Positions 46,255-56,260 of a DNA stretch of 64,000 bases are shown one piece after another. Source of the DNA: Desulfosarcina widdelii (GTDB lineage Bacteria; Desulfobacterota; Desulfobacteria; Desulfobacterales; Desulfosarcinaceae). Within the stretch, counting starts at the first letter, position 1; each line of letters begins with the position of its first letter. The position numbers and the translations under genes are program-made. The notes beneath the pieces are model-generated. The model worked only from the letters and a program-made list of their open reading frames with translations. It did no database searches and was not told where the DNA came from. The stretch is from assembly GCF_009688965.1 (NCBI RefSeq), contig NZ_AP021875.1, forward strand, positions 3,286,001 to 3,350,000, in the 5' to 3' direction.

Positions 46255-48183
46255 ATGACTACCAAACGCAACGTCTATTTAAACATGAAGCCGCTCGACG
46301 AAGCCCGCCAAATCCTCTTCGATCATTTCCCGGCCGTTGGCACCATGGCCGCGGAAACCGTGTCGCCGCCCGATGCCGTGGGACGCATCCTGGCCAAACC
46401 GGTGACAGCCAAAGTCTCCTCGCCCAATTTCCATGCCGCGGCCATGGATGGCGTGGCCGTAAAGGCCGAGGACACCTTCGGCGCCAGCGAAACCCGACCC
46501 AAGGAGTTGCAGGTGGGCAGCCAGGCCCGATTTCTCAACACCGGCCATGTCATGCCACCGGACACCGATGCGGTGATCATGATCGAGAACATCCAGATGG
46601 TGGGCGACGACCGCATTCGCATCGAAGCCCCGGCCTTTCCCTGGCAGCACGTGCGCAAAATGGGTGAGGACATCGTGGCCACGGAACTGCTCTATCCCCG
46701 GGGTCATATGGTCAGCCCCTATTGCGTGGGGGCGTTGATTTCCGGCGGCATCTATGATGTGCCGGTGAGAAGAAAACCGAGGGTGCTGATCATCCCCACC
46801 GGATCGGAGCTGGTGGACTGGCGAACGACTGCCCCGGAGAGTCTGAAGCCGGGTCAGGTGCTGGAAACCAACGCCTACGTATTGGAGAAGATGATCGCGG
46901 CCTGCGGTGGCCATGCCACCCGCCACGAACGGGTCATGGACGACCTGGCGCTGATCCGGCAGACCGTGGCCGATGCCGTTGCCGGCGATTTCGACATGGT
47001 AATGACCATCGGCGGCTCCTCGGCCGGCTCTGAGGACTACGCCCTGCCCGTTTTGCAAGATCTGGGAGAAATGCTGGTCCATGGGGTGACCATCATGCCG
47101 GGCAAACCGGTGCTGCTCGGCGACATCCAGGGCAAACCCTTTTTCGGCATCCCCGGCTACCCCGTATCGGCCATCATCGCTCTGGAACAGTTCGTCCAGC
47201 CTTTGATCCGGCGCATGCTGGGCGCCGCCGACGAACCCCGCCGGACCGTTGCGGTGGTGCCTACCCGCAAAATCGCCTCCAAGCTGGGCGTGGAAGAATT
47301 CCTGCGGGTCAAACTGGGCCAGGTGGGCGAGAACATCGTGGCCACCCCCCTGCCCCGCGGGGCCGGCATGATCACCAGCATCACCGAGGCCGACGGCATC
47401 ATCCGCATCCCCAGCCATTCCGAGGGCATCAAGGACAGCGACTCGGTGCAGGCCGAACTGCTGCGCCCCCTGTCCGCCATCCGCAACACCATCGTCGTCG
47501 TGGGCAGCCACGACAATACCCTGGACGTCCTGGCCGACCAGTTGCGCGCCGGCGATGCGGCCCTGACCCTCTCGTCCAGCCACGTGGGCAGCATGGGCGG
47601 ACTCATGGCCGTCAAACGCGGCGTCTGCCACCTGGCCGGCGCCCATTTGCTGGACACCCAGACCGGTGAATACAACCGATCCTACATTCAGCGCTACCTC
47701 CCCGACAAGCCCGTGAAGCGGGTCAACCTGGTCATGCGCGACCAAGGGCTCATCATCCCCAAGGGCAACCCCAAGCGCATTCGGGGTATCGAGGACCTCG
47801 GACGGGAGGACATCGTTTTCATCAACCGCCAGGGCGGTTCGGGGACGCGAATTCTGTTGGATTACCGGCTGGAGCAGATCGGCCTTTCTCCCGAGAAGAT
47901 CAACGGCTATTCCAACGAGGAGTTCACCCACATGAACGTGGCCGTGGCCGTGCTCGGCGGCGCGGCGGACGCCGGGCTGGGCATCTATGCGGCGGCCAGG
48001 GCCCTGGGGCTGGATTTCATTCCCGTGGTCACCGAGCAGTACGACCTGATCATTCCCGAAGCACACTTTAAAAGCGGCAACATCCAGGTGCTCCTGGAAA
48101 CCATCACGACCGATATCTTCAAACAGCGGGTGGAAGCACTGGGCGGGTACAGTACGGAAAATACCGGAAACGTCTTCGAATAG
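46255..48183 (+). CDS. moeA: MoeA fused to a C-terminal periplasmic-binding-protein-like domain
   Basis: 642 residues. Residues 1-400 are MoeA: AAMDGVAVKA, PPDTDAVIMIENIQ, IIPTGSELVDW, TIGGSSAGSEDYAL, GIPGYPVSAIIALEQ. From about residue 425 a PBP-like (LysR substrate type) domain begins with IVVVGSHDNTLDVLADQLRAG, then SSHVGSMGGLMAVKRGVCHLAGAHLLD and a GSGTRILLDY motif that typically binds small oxyanions or organic ligands. This MoeA-PBP fusion is widespread in anaerobes. The domain might sense molybdate or tungstate, which is inference. The upstream AAGGTG is 11 bases from the ATG. Confidence 0.92.
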   Translation: MTTKRNVYLNMKPLDEARQILFDHFPAVGTMAAETVSPPDAVGRILAKPVTAKVSSPNFHAAAMDGVAVKAEDTFGASETRPKELQVGSQARFLNTGHVMPPDTDAVIMIENIQMVGDDRIRIEAPAFPWQHVRKMGEDIVATELLYPRGHMVSPYCVGALISGGIYDVPVRRKPRVLIIPTGSELVDWRTTAPESLKPGQVLETNAYVLEKMIAACGGHATRHERVMDDLALIRQTVADAVAGDFDMVMTIGGSSAGSEDYALPVLQDLGEMLVHGVTIMPGKPVLLGDIQGKPFFGIPGYPVSAIIALEQFVQPLIRRMLGAADEPRRTVAVVPTRKIASKLGVEEFLRVKLGQVGENIVATPLPRGAGMITSITEADGIIRIPSHSEGIKDSDSVQAELLRPLSAIRNTIVVVGSHDNTLDVLADQLRAGDAALTLSSSHVGSMGGLMAVKRGVCHLAGAHLLDTQTGEYNRSYIQRYLPDKPVKRVNLVMRDQGLIIPKGNPKRIRGIEDLGREDIVFINRQGGSGTRILLDYRLEQIGLSPEKINGYSNEEFTHMNVAVAVLGGAADAGLGIYAAARALGLDFIPVVTEQYDLIIPEAHFKSGNIQVLLETITTDIFKQRVEALGGYSTENTGNVFE

Positions 48184-48240
48184 CGGAGAAAAGCGTTCGG
48201 CCAATCGTTATTTCACTGGCAATTAAATATGAGAGGTTTC

Positions 48241-48324
48241 GTCATGCCGGACTTGATCCGGCATCCAGGAGATCACTGGATAGCGCTAAAGCTTCACTTC
48301 GTGCCCGGCTTCCGCCGGAATGAC
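48241..48324. repeat. Dispersed inverted-repeat element with GTCATGCCGG ends
   Basis: An 84-bp element beginning GTCATGCCGG and ending CCGGAATGAC, in the gap between convergent genes. It resembles the GTCATTCC-ended element at 5224-5290. Such short palindromic repeats are frequently dispersed in bacterial chromosomes. Confidence 0.65.
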
Positions 48325-48352
48325 GAACGATTGTGCTATTTAATCACTTGAA

Positions 48353-49225
48353 CTACCGGGGGCTTACATCCACCGTCACCGAAAGGGTATGCTCACCGCC
48401 TCCCATAACCACCCCTTTTACCGGCGTGACATCGCCGTAATCCCGCCCCCAGGCCAGGGTGATATGCTTTTCGCCGGGAATCTGGTTGTTGGTGGGGTCC
48501 AGATCCACCCATCCGGTTTGCGGAACGTACAGGGAGAGCCAGGCATGGGAGGCGTCGGCCCCCACGAGCTTGGGTTTGCCGGGCGGCGGCAGGGTTTCCA
48601 GATACCCGCTCACATATCGGGCCGCCAGGCCCAGACTGCGCAGCCCGCTGATCATCAGGTGGGCAAAGTCCTGGCAAACGCCTTTGCGGTTGCGCAAAAC
48701 CTGGTCCACGCCGGTTTCCACGGTCGTGGCGTTTTTGTCGTAGGTGAAATCCGAAAAAATTCTTCCCATGAGATCGACGGCACCCGCTAAAATCGGACGC
48801 CGGGGCGGGAAAGACGGCTGCACGAAATCCTTGACGGCGGCGCCTGTGGTCGTCAGCGGGCTGGCGAATGCAAATTGGTAGGCCTCCAGTTCTTCGGGCA
48901 GGTCATGAGCGGTCAGTTGCCGGGCCACACTTTCCCAGGCAGGCGTCGCTTCGGCCACCGGAACGGTCGGCGAAAAGGTATCCACCAGACTGGTGGCAAT
49001 CATGGAAAGTTCGCTATGGGGGTGCTGAATCATGAACCCTTGCACCGGGTTGCCGAAATAGTCGCTGCGGTCGTTCACAATTTCCGGTTTCGGCCGGATT
49101 TCCAGCCTACTGCTGCCCACCTTCTGGGCGGCTGTCTCACGGGGCCTTAGAATCAGTTCGTTTTGCGAAAGCGAGGCCGGCTCCGAATACCTGTAAGTGG
49201 TATTATGGACGATACGGTATTTCAT
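48353..49225 (-). CDS. Transglutaminase-like protein (bacterial N-terminal transglutaminase domain)
   Basis: 290 residues. An N-terminal beta domain (YRIVHNTTYRYSEPASLSQNELILRPR) is followed by the transglutaminase-like core with Cys in GVCQDFAH, His in ADASHAWLSLY and Asp in GWVDLDPTNN. These residues form a papain-like catalytic triad, so it is likely an active peptidase or amide-forming enzyme. It is the last gene of the five-gene cluster and overlaps the preceding gene by 4 bp. No signal peptide is visible. Confidence 0.9.
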   Translation of the reverse strand: MKYRIVHNTTYRYSEPASLSQNELILRPRETAAQKVGSSRLEIRPKPEIVNDRSDYFGNPVQGFMIQHPHSELSMIATSLVDTFSPTVPVAEATPAWESVARQLTAHDLPEELEAYQFAFASPLTTTGAAVKDFVQPSFPPRRPILAGAVDLMGRIFSDFTYDKNATTVETGVDQVLRNRKGVCQDFAHLMISGLRSLGLAARYVSGYLETLPPPGKPKLVGADASHAWLSLYVPQTGWVDLDPTNNQIPGEKHITLAWGRDYGDVTPVKGVVMGGGEHTLSVTVDVSPR

Positions 49226-51771
49226 AGTGCCCGATCACCGCGCATCGTCGAGAAATGGGGCGTTGACGGTATCCGGGTCAGGTAGTGGGCGCTAACCTGC
49301 TGGGCGAAGTCGGTCAATCGATGGTCCATGGCTTCGAGGAACGCACGCAGCGCGGCATGGCGATCGTTGCCCGTCTTGCAGTCGATGCCGCTCAAGTCCA
49401 ACAGGCGCACCGCGGTGAGCATTTCCAGCGCCAGCCGCTCTTCGGCGGTGGCGTAGCGCAGGTCGTCCTGTCGCGGCAGGGCCTCGACATGCTCGGCGAT
49501 CTGGCTGCATTGAAACGCAAGGGATTTGGGATTGCTTTCGTCCATCACCAGAAGGTCGAGCACCGGGGCCAGTTGAAAAGCCGTTCGGTAGCGCGCCCGA
49601 TAGGTCATGATGCTGTCGGAAACCTCCAGCAGGGCCTCCAGGGCGCTGCGCGAATCGTTGCACACCAGCGGCAGGGCGATGTTGATGAGGTGAACCTGGT
49701 TGATGGCACGCTCCACACGCCGCCCCATGTCCATGAACCGCCATCCCAACCCCCGCGTCATGCTTTCCATGGCCAGCCCGCTGAAGGCACTCAGGGTGAA
49801 CAGGGTCTCGTCGAGCAGTTCCAGCGGATCCATGCCCGGTGCCTCGGCAAATCCATCCAGGTGATTGATGACCCGCCAGCAGTCCAGAGAGAGGCGATCC
49901 CGGACGCTTTTTGCCGCCTGTTGCACCCGTTTGAGGTTGGCCGCAACACTCCCGGAACGGTCCTGCCGAAAGAGTGCATCTTTCAATTGAACGGACAGCT
50001 CCCGGTAGCGGAGCGGGTCCTCCTGCCCTTCGGGCACGTTTGGGATGGAATCTTTGGAGCGCAGCAGGTTCAGCAGAAACGGCAGTTCGGGAATATCGAC
50101 CGTTCGGGCTTCGCCGGCCAGACGCCGGAAAACGGACCGCAGAAGGCGAATCATATTTTCCGACCGTTCGAGGTAGCGCCCCAGCCACAGCAGGTGATCC
50201 GCCACGCGGCTGGGCAGGTCGCTGCCGCGTTTGAACGTTGACACCGTCTGCAGGCTGCTCATGAGGCTGAAGGGAACCACCGGCCGGTCCGAAAAAATCC
50301 AGATGTCCTTGCTCTGCTGGCGTTCCGGTTCGTTGCCCGCCAGGGTTTCGACGTCGCCGGCCGTGATGGCCAGGCCGCCGGGCATAAAGGTAAAACCGTT
50401 TTCGCAGGCACAGGCAAAAAAGCGCATGAGGGTGTAGCGCGGGGCCGCCTTTCCCGGGCTCCATGCCGGAACCGTCGACGGTCGGATCGGTTCGCATGCC
50501 ATGTAAAGATGGGGGGCCGCGGCGATCCCGGACGCCGGATCATCCTTTGGGTTAACTGGCGCAAACCGCTGCATGGCCGGCTCGACGATCAACCGGGACA
50601 GATTGGCCAGGACATGGCTGCGCCCCGCCTCGGTGCCGCAATACCATGACGGGTGGTTTTCGAGAAGCAGTTCCGTGCCCGTCAACTGCCGGCACAGGTC
50701 GGGCAGGAACGCGGCCAACGCCGGCGTATCCACAAATCCGCTGCCAACGGGATTGACAATGTCGATTTGCTGCTGACGGAAAGCCTGGATCAGTCCGGCT
50801 ACGCCGCCGGCTGCCGATCGGCTGCCGACAAAGGGATCGATGTGCACATCGGCGACGTGGCGGAGGATGGTCTGCACCGGCTCCAACCCGGCCAGCTTTT
50901 TTAGAAAGACCTCCCCTTTTCGAACGGTGAGATCCTGCGCCTCCACCAGTGGATAGCCCAGATAGCGGGAGAGCAGGGCGTGTTCGAAGTAGATGCGGCT
51001 GTCCGGTCCCGGAGAAAGCAAAACGATGCCGGGATCGTCCCGCCGCAGGGGGCTCCGGTCAATCAGGCTCTGGTGCAGGGTATGGAAAAACGGCGCCAGC
51101 CGGCGAATCTGGTTTTTGTGGTACAGGCTGGAAAAGGCCCGGGAGATCACGATCCGGTTTTCCAGCGCGTAGCCGATGCCGGCCGGGGTGTCGGCGTAAT
51201 CGCGAAAGACCCGGAAGCGTCCGTCGGCACCGCGATAAAGGTCAACGGCATAATAAGTGAGAGAGCGGTTGCCGGCCGGTGCGATGCCGTGGCAGGACCG
51301 CAGAAAATTGGGGTTGGCGAAGACCAACTCGGCGGGCAGGTGTCCTTGACGAATCAGATCCTGGGGGCCGCAGACATCCGCCAGAATTCGTTCCAGCAGC
51401 TGGGCCCGCTGGTTCAGCCCGGATTCCAGCAGGCTCCACTCGTCGGCGGTGATGGGCAGGGGGATCATCTCCAGCGCCCATGGGGTCCCCTGGCCGCCGG
51501 CATCGTCGAAGGGATTGAACGTCGCGCCGTCCTCATGGCGCATGCGCCGTACCCGCTCCTGGCGCTGGTCGAGGGTGCCGGGGGGGATGCTGGAAAAGGC
51601 CGCCATCAAAGCGCGCCAGTGATCCCGGATGATCCCCGGCGATCCGAAGGCCTCGGAATAGCTATCTTCGGGAAAAGGCATGGATTCGAACCGGGAGGCC
51701 GGTCCGGCCGCTATGGGTTCGGCCATAAACGCTAAAAACCTCGCTTGGGATGTACACTGCATCGCCGACAA
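49222..51771 (-). CDS. Circularly permuted ATP-grasp and alpha-E domain fusion protein
   Basis: 849 residues. The N-terminal half corresponds to the circularly permuted ATP-grasp family (VLLSPGPDSRIYFEHALLSRYLGYPLVEAQDLTVRKGEVFLK, NPVGSGFVDTPALAAFLPDL). The C-terminal part from about residue 540 is the alpha-E helical domain (VADHLLWLGRYLERSENMIRLLRSVFRRL, MTRGLGWRFMDMGRRVERAI). In the same operon these two domains also occur as separate genes, so this is a second, fused copy. Such ATP-grasps are predicted amide-bond-forming ligases. An upstream start with several alternative Met codons is uncertain. Confidence 0.88.
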   Translation of the reverse strand: MSAMQCTSQARFLAFMAEPIAAGPASRFESMPFPEDSYSEAFGSPGIIRDHWRALMAAFSSIPPGTLDQRQERVRRMRHEDGATFNPFDDAGGQGTPWALEMIPLPITADEWSLLESGLNQRAQLLERILADVCGPQDLIRQGHLPAELVFANPNFLRSCHGIAPAGNRSLTYYAVDLYRGADGRFRVFRDYADTPAGIGYALENRIVISRAFSSLYHKNQIRRLAPFFHTLHQSLIDRSPLRRDDPGIVLLSPGPDSRIYFEHALLSRYLGYPLVEAQDLTVRKGEVFLKKLAGLEPVQTILRHVADVHIDPFVGSRSAAGGVAGLIQAFRQQQIDIVNPVGSGFVDTPALAAFLPDLCRQLTGTELLLENHPSWYCGTEAGRSHVLANLSRLIVEPAMQRFAPVNPKDDPASGIAAAPHLYMACEPIRPSTVPAWSPGKAAPRYTLMRFFACACENGFTFMPGGLAITAGDVETLAGNEPERQQSKDIWIFSDRPVVPFSLMSSLQTVSTFKRGSDLPSRVADHLLWLGRYLERSENMIRLLRSVFRRLAGEARTVDIPELPFLLNLLRSKDSIPNVPEGQEDPLRYRELSVQLKDALFRQDRSGSVAANLKRVQQAAKSVRDRLSLDCWRVINHLDGFAEAPGMDPLELLDETLFTLSAFSGLAMESMTRGLGWRFMDMGRRVERAINQVHLINIALPLVCNDSRSALEALLEVSDSIMTYRARYRTAFQLAPVLDLLVMDESNPKSLAFQCSQIAEHVEALPRQDDLRYATAEERLALEMLTAVRLLDLSGIDCKTGNDRHAALRAFLEAMDHRLTDFAQQVSAHYLTRIPSTPHFSTMRGDRAL

Positions 51772-51786
51772 AAAGGCCGCTTCGAT

Positions 51787-54700
51787 TTACCCCGTCCGGC
51801 GTCGTAAATCAAGGGTGTAGGGAAACTCAGGATTGATCTCCGCTTCCGGGACCGTACCCCGGGCGCCTGGCGTGTGGCCGCCGGGGATGAAGCGGGCATG
51901 TCGGCGGCCCTCGGCTTCCCAGCCGTTGACCGGAAAGGTTTCGTAGTTGCGCCCTCCCGGATGGCCCACATGATAGGTGCAGCCGGCAACGGCCCGCTGG
52001 GACCAGGTGTCGAACAGATCGATGGTCAAGGGCGCATCCACACCGATGGTGGGATGCAGGCAGGCCTGCGGCTGCCAGGCCCGGTAGCGGATGCCGGCCA
52101 CGAAGACGCCGTCGACGCCGGTGGGCTGCAAGGGTACGCGTCGTCCGTTGCAGACGACCCGGTGGCGGCTGCCGGTCATTCCCGTCACCTTGACCTGGAG
52201 GCGCTCCACCGAAGAATCCACGTAGCGCACGGTTCCGCCGCCGCCGGGCTCTTCGCCGAGGACATGCCAGGGTTCCAGGGCCTGGCGCAGCTCCATCTCC
52301 ATGCCTTTGTAAGTGACGCGTCCATAGATGGGGAAACGGAACTCGAAATGGGGATGAAAAAAATCCATGGAAATTGGGAAACCGGCCTGCTGCAGGGCTT
52401 CCAGGACGTCGTTGAAGTCCTGTCTGAGGGGATCGGGAAGCATGAAACGATCATGCAGCCGGGTCCCCCAGCGAACCAGGCGCCGACGATAGGGGGTCTT
52501 CCAGAACCACAGCAAAAGGGTGCGCAGGAGCAGCTGCTGGGCCAGACTCATGCGGGCGTGCGGCGGCATCTCGAAGGCCCGGAATTCCAAAAGCCCCAGC
52601 CGACCGGAACTGCTGTCCGGCGAATAGAGCTTATCGATGCAAAATTCCGCCCGATGGGTGTTGCCGGTGACATCTACCAGCAGGTTGCGAAAGAGCCGAT
52701 CCACCAGCCACGGCGGACAAGAATCGTACCTGTCCATCTGCCGGTCCAGTTCGGCAAAGGCGATCTCCAACTCGTAGAGGCTGTCGTGGCGGGCCTCGTC
52801 GATCCGGGGCTGCTGGCTGGTGGGGCCGATAAAGAGACCGGAAAAAAGGTAGCTCAAAGAGGGATGGTTGTTCCAGAAGGTGACCAGACTGCGCAGCAGG
52901 TCCGGCCGGCGCAGGAACGCGCTGTCCTCCGGCGTCGCCCCGCCGAGAACGATGTGGTTGCCGCCGCCGGTGCCGGTGTGGCGGCCGTCGAGCATGAATT
53001 TTTCCGTGCCCAGCCGCGTCTGGCGTGCGGTTTCGTACAAGGTAGTGGTGCCGTCCACCAGTTCGCGCCAGGTGTGCATGGGTTGAATGTTGACTTCGAT
53101 CACACCGGGATCGGGTGTAATTTTTAGACTCTTGAGCCGCGGGTCATAGGGCGGGGTGTAACCTTCGACGATAACGGGCATCCTGGCGGCGGCGGCCGTC
53201 GCCTCGATGGCGGCCACCAGTTCCAGGTAGCCTTCAAGAACGGCGACCGGCGGCATGAAAATGTACAGGCATCCCTTGCGGGGCTGCACGCACAGTGCCG
53301 TGCGGACAAGCCAGGCGGCCGATTCGCCGACCGCGGGCGCCGGGTCGTCGAAGGGCTTGGGCTGGGTTCGGACGTCTTCGCCCACCGCTTCGGCGGCGGC
53401 GCCCTCCAGAAAGCGCTGGCCGTCGTGCGGGTCTGGCAGTGGTCCGCGATCGGCCATGGGATCCAGGGGATGGTCGTAGGTCAGATCCTTTTTGGCAACC
53501 CAGGGCAGCGACTCCAAAGGGAGACGCAGCCCGGCCGGTGAATCGCCGGGCAGCAGATACATGTAATCGCTGCGCAATGGCCACGGTCCGCTTTTCCACG
53601 ACCCGTACTGCAGGGGAAGGACGTAGCCGACCACGGCGCCCAATCCTTTCGCAAAAGTCTGCATCATGCGCGCCCGCTGCTCGGGATCATTCAGCCGCGG
53701 ATCGGTGGGCGACACATTGGACGGCAACCGCTGCTCCTTGTACAGGTAGTATAAAATGTCTTCAAAGCTTTCGCGGATAAACCGCCTGTCAACGCCCAAC
53801 CGGTCGGCCAGCGCCTCGATGAACCGTTTGGCTTCCAGAGCACCGTAGCCATAATCTGTTGACGCATCGGCCAGCCAGCAGTCGTTTTGCCAGATGGGTT
53901 TGCCGTCGGTGCGCCAGTAGCAGCCCAGTGCCCAGCGAGGAAGCGATTCGCCGGGGTACCATTTCCCCTGGCCGTAATGCAGCAGTCCGCCCGGCGCCCA
54001 CTGCAGCCGCAGGCGCTTGATCAACTTTTCGGAAAGGCGTTGCTTCTCCTCGCCCAGGGCCTCGGTGTTCCACTGGTCGCCGTCCATGTCGTCGATGGAG
54101 ACGAAGGTCGGCTCGCCGCCCATGGTCAACCGCACATCCGCTTCTTCCAATTGCCGGTCCACCCGGTCGCCCAGATCGAGAATCGCCTCCCAGACCGGCT
54201 CGGGGTAAGGACGGGTGGAACGGGGTTCTTCGCGAATCCGCCGTACGTTCATGGTGTGGCTGAAATCGACTTCGCATTTTTCCAGGGCGCCGGTGATGGG
54301 GGCCGCGCTTTGCGGCTCCGGCGAGCAGGCCAGGGGAATGTGCCCTTCGCCGGCGAACAGGCCCGAAGTGGGGTCCATGCCCACCCAGCCGGCACCGGGG
54401 ATGTAGACTTCGGTCCAGGCATGAAGATCGGTAAAATCGGCTTCCGGTCCGGACGGGCCGTCCAGGGATTTGACGTCCGCCGCAAGCTGAATCAGATAGC
54501 CGGAAACGAAGCGGGCCGCCAGGCCCAGGTGGCGCAGGATGTTTACCAGCAGCCAGGCCGAATCCCGGCATGATCCGCTGCCCAGGGTCAGGGTCTGCTC
54601 GCAGCTTTGCACGTTGGGTTCCATGCGGATGAGATAGCGGATTTCCCGGCTCAACCGCTGGTTCAGATCCACCAGGAAGTCGATGGTCTGCTTGGGCTTG

Positions 54701-55107
54701 CGATCGATGCCCGCCAGGTAGTCGGCCAGTTTTTCGCCGGCCGGTTCGCATTCCAGGTAAGGCGCCAGATCCGTTTTCAACTGTCGTTCGTAGGCAAAAG
54801 GAAAGGAATCGGCGGCCGGTTCCAGGAAAAAGTCGAAGGGGTTGATGATGATCATGTCGGCGACCAGGTCCACCTCGACCTGGAAGACGTCCGTTTTTTC
54901 CGGGAAGACCAGCCGGCCCAGATAGTTGCTGAAGGGATCCAACTGCCAGTTGAGAAAATGTTTTGGCGGCGTGACCGTCACCGAGTAGCTCAGGATCGGC
55001 GTGCGGCAATGGGGCGCCGGCCGCAAACGCATGGTCTGGGGGGCGAGGGTGACGCGTCGGTCATAACGATAGAGGGTTTGGTGATTCAGGGCAACATGGA
55101 TTCCCAA
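51787..55107 (-). CDS. Transglutaminase-DUF2126 family protein
   Basis: 1106 residues. Residues 1-300 form a transglutaminase-like domain with the triad Cys in LGSGSCRDSAWL, His in TDLHAWTEVY and Asp in GWVGMDPTSG. The remaining 800 residues match DUF2126, including RLTMGGEPTFVSIDDMDGDQWN, LLHYGQGKWYPGE and a TGGGNHIVLGG loop near residue 720. DUF2126 is distantly glutamine-synthetase/ATP-grasp like and of unknown product. It is 15 bp upstream of the fused ATP-grasp gene. Confidence 0.9.
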   Translation of the reverse strand: MGIHVALNHQTLYRYDRRVTLAPQTMRLRPAPHCRTPILSYSVTVTPPKHFLNWQLDPFSNYLGRLVFPEKTDVFQVEVDLVADMIIINPFDFFLEPAADSFPFAYERQLKTDLAPYLECEPAGEKLADYLAGIDRKPKQTIDFLVDLNQRLSREIRYLIRMEPNVQSCEQTLTLGSGSCRDSAWLLVNILRHLGLAARFVSGYLIQLAADVKSLDGPSGPEADFTDLHAWTEVYIPGAGWVGMDPTSGLFAGEGHIPLACSPEPQSAAPITGALEKCEVDFSHTMNVRRIREEPRSTRPYPEPVWEAILDLGDRVDRQLEEADVRLTMGGEPTFVSIDDMDGDQWNTEALGEEKQRLSEKLIKRLRLQWAPGGLLHYGQGKWYPGESLPRWALGCYWRTDGKPIWQNDCWLADASTDYGYGALEAKRFIEALADRLGVDRRFIRESFEDILYYLYKEQRLPSNVSPTDPRLNDPEQRARMMQTFAKGLGAVVGYVLPLQYGSWKSGPWPLRSDYMYLLPGDSPAGLRLPLESLPWVAKKDLTYDHPLDPMADRGPLPDPHDGQRFLEGAAAEAVGEDVRTQPKPFDDPAPAVGESAAWLVRTALCVQPRKGCLYIFMPPVAVLEGYLELVAAIEATAAAARMPVIVEGYTPPYDPRLKSLKITPDPGVIEVNIQPMHTWRELVDGTTTLYETARQTRLGTEKFMLDGRHTGTGGGNHIVLGGATPEDSAFLRRPDLLRSLVTFWNNHPSLSYLFSGLFIGPTSQQPRIDEARHDSLYELEIAFAELDRQMDRYDSCPPWLVDRLFRNLLVDVTGNTHRAEFCIDKLYSPDSSSGRLGLLEFRAFEMPPHARMSLAQQLLLRTLLLWFWKTPYRRRLVRWGTRLHDRFMLPDPLRQDFNDVLEALQQAGFPISMDFFHPHFEFRFPIYGRVTYKGMEMELRQALEPWHVLGEEPGGGGTVRYVDSSVERLQVKVTGMTGSRHRVVCNGRRVPLQPTGVDGVFVAGIRYRAWQPQACLHPTIGVDAPLTIDLFDTWSQRAVAGCTYHVGHPGGRNYETFPVNGWEAEGRRHARFIPGGHTPGARGTVPEAEINPEFPYTLDLRRRTG

Positions 55108-55149
55108 GGACGGTTCCTTTCAATATGGAGGGTTGAGCAAGAGCCGGTA

Positions 55150-56124
55150 TTACTGCTCGACACCCGCCGATTCTATAGCCGGTTTGATGTTGAAGTACGT
55201 GGTGCCGATGGCCGCGTCGATCCGGTTGAGCCGAATCTGCAGGCTGTCCAGGTATTCGTGCATGCCCCTGGCGATCACTTCGTCGATGTCACCGTAAGCC
55301 AGATCGGCTTCGAGGCGCCCGACCTGCTTTTCGGCGGCATTGCGCGACGCTCCGTCGCCCCCGCCGTTGATCCGCTGCAGGCAGATCTTGGATTTGCTCA
55401 CACAGTGACGGATGGAGCGCGGGAAATGGCGGTCGAAAATCAAGAAATCGGCCACGTTGCGCGGCGTGATCTGGTGGTGTCGCTTACGGAACATCTCAAA
55501 GGCACTGGCGGATTTGAGCACCGCGGTCCATTGGATATTGTCGATGGACGAGTTGACCAGATCGGCCCGGGGCAGCAGCATGAAGTACTTGACGTCCAGG
55601 ATGCGCGAAGTTTTGTCCGCCCGTTCGATCATCATGCCGATGCGGGCGAAATTCCAGGCTTCGCCTTGATTCATGGTGGAGTCCATCAGCCCGGTGAACA
55701 GGTGGCTGCGCATCTGGATGATCCTGAAAAAGCGGTGAGGATCGGTCAGCGCCATCGCCTGGCTTTGTTTTTCGGCCAGTTCCAGATAGAAGTTGTTGAG
55801 ATGCTCCCACATCTCCGAAGAGATGATCTCGCGGATGGAACGGCCGTTTTCGCGGGCCGCCGCCAGGCAGCTCAGGATGGAATTGGGATAGTCGCGGTTG
55901 AAGGTCAGGAACCGAATCACTGCTTCCTGGAGGCAATTCTGGCATTTTTCTTTGAACAGGGCCTGGTCGCCGGTAGTCATGATGACCGACTCCCAGTGCT
56001 GGTCTTTTTCAGACGGCATATCCAGCAGCAAGTTGAGGTTGACGCTGATGAAGCGCGCCACATTCTCGGCCCGTTCGATATAGCGACACATCCAGTAGAT
56101 TGAATTGGCGACTCGGCTGAGCAT
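55150..56124 (-). CDS. Alpha-E domain protein
   Basis: 324 residues, all-helical. MLSRVANSIYWMCRYIERAENVARFISVNLNLLLD is the conserved start of the alpha-E (DUF403) family, with later SEMWEHLNNFYLELAEK, ARIGMMIERADKTSRILDVKYFM motifs. Alpha-E proteins are encoded next to circularly permuted ATP-grasps and are thought to partner them. It lies 136 bp after the ATP-grasp gene and 42 bp before the DUF2126 gene. Confidence 0.9.
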   Translation of the reverse strand: MLSRVANSIYWMCRYIERAENVARFISVNLNLLLDMPSEKDQHWESVIMTTGDQALFKEKCQNCLQEAVIRFLTFNRDYPNSILSCLAAARENGRSIREIISSEMWEHLNNFYLELAEKQSQAMALTDPHRFFRIIQMRSHLFTGLMDSTMNQGEAWNFARIGMMIERADKTSRILDVKYFMLLPRADLVNSSIDNIQWTAVLKSASAFEMFRKRHHQITPRNVADFLIFDRHFPRSIRHCVSKSKICLQRINGGGDGASRNAAEKQVGRLEADLAYGDIDEVIARGMHEYLDSLQIRLNRIDAAIGTTYFNIKPAIESAGVEQ

Positions 56125-56260
56125 CGTGCCCCCTTTGGTTATGCTTTTCCTGCGGTTCGGTTGTCCTTCGACGGCAATGTTTTCGACTGGCGTCCGGCTT
56201 TTTTATCCACCCGGCATCCCCCGGCGGGATTCGGAAATATCCTCTGTTAAGGTGGCTGCA

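Noticed and set aside
46279..48204. 641-codon ORF antisense to the MoeA-PBP gene
   Set aside because: Same reason: the plus strand carries a full MoeA motif set, and the antisense product is His-, Gly- and Asp-rich with no family.
54607..56103. 498-codon plus-strand ORF over the DUF2126 and alpha-E genes
   Set aside because: Spans two well-supported minus-strand genes and has no domain of its own.
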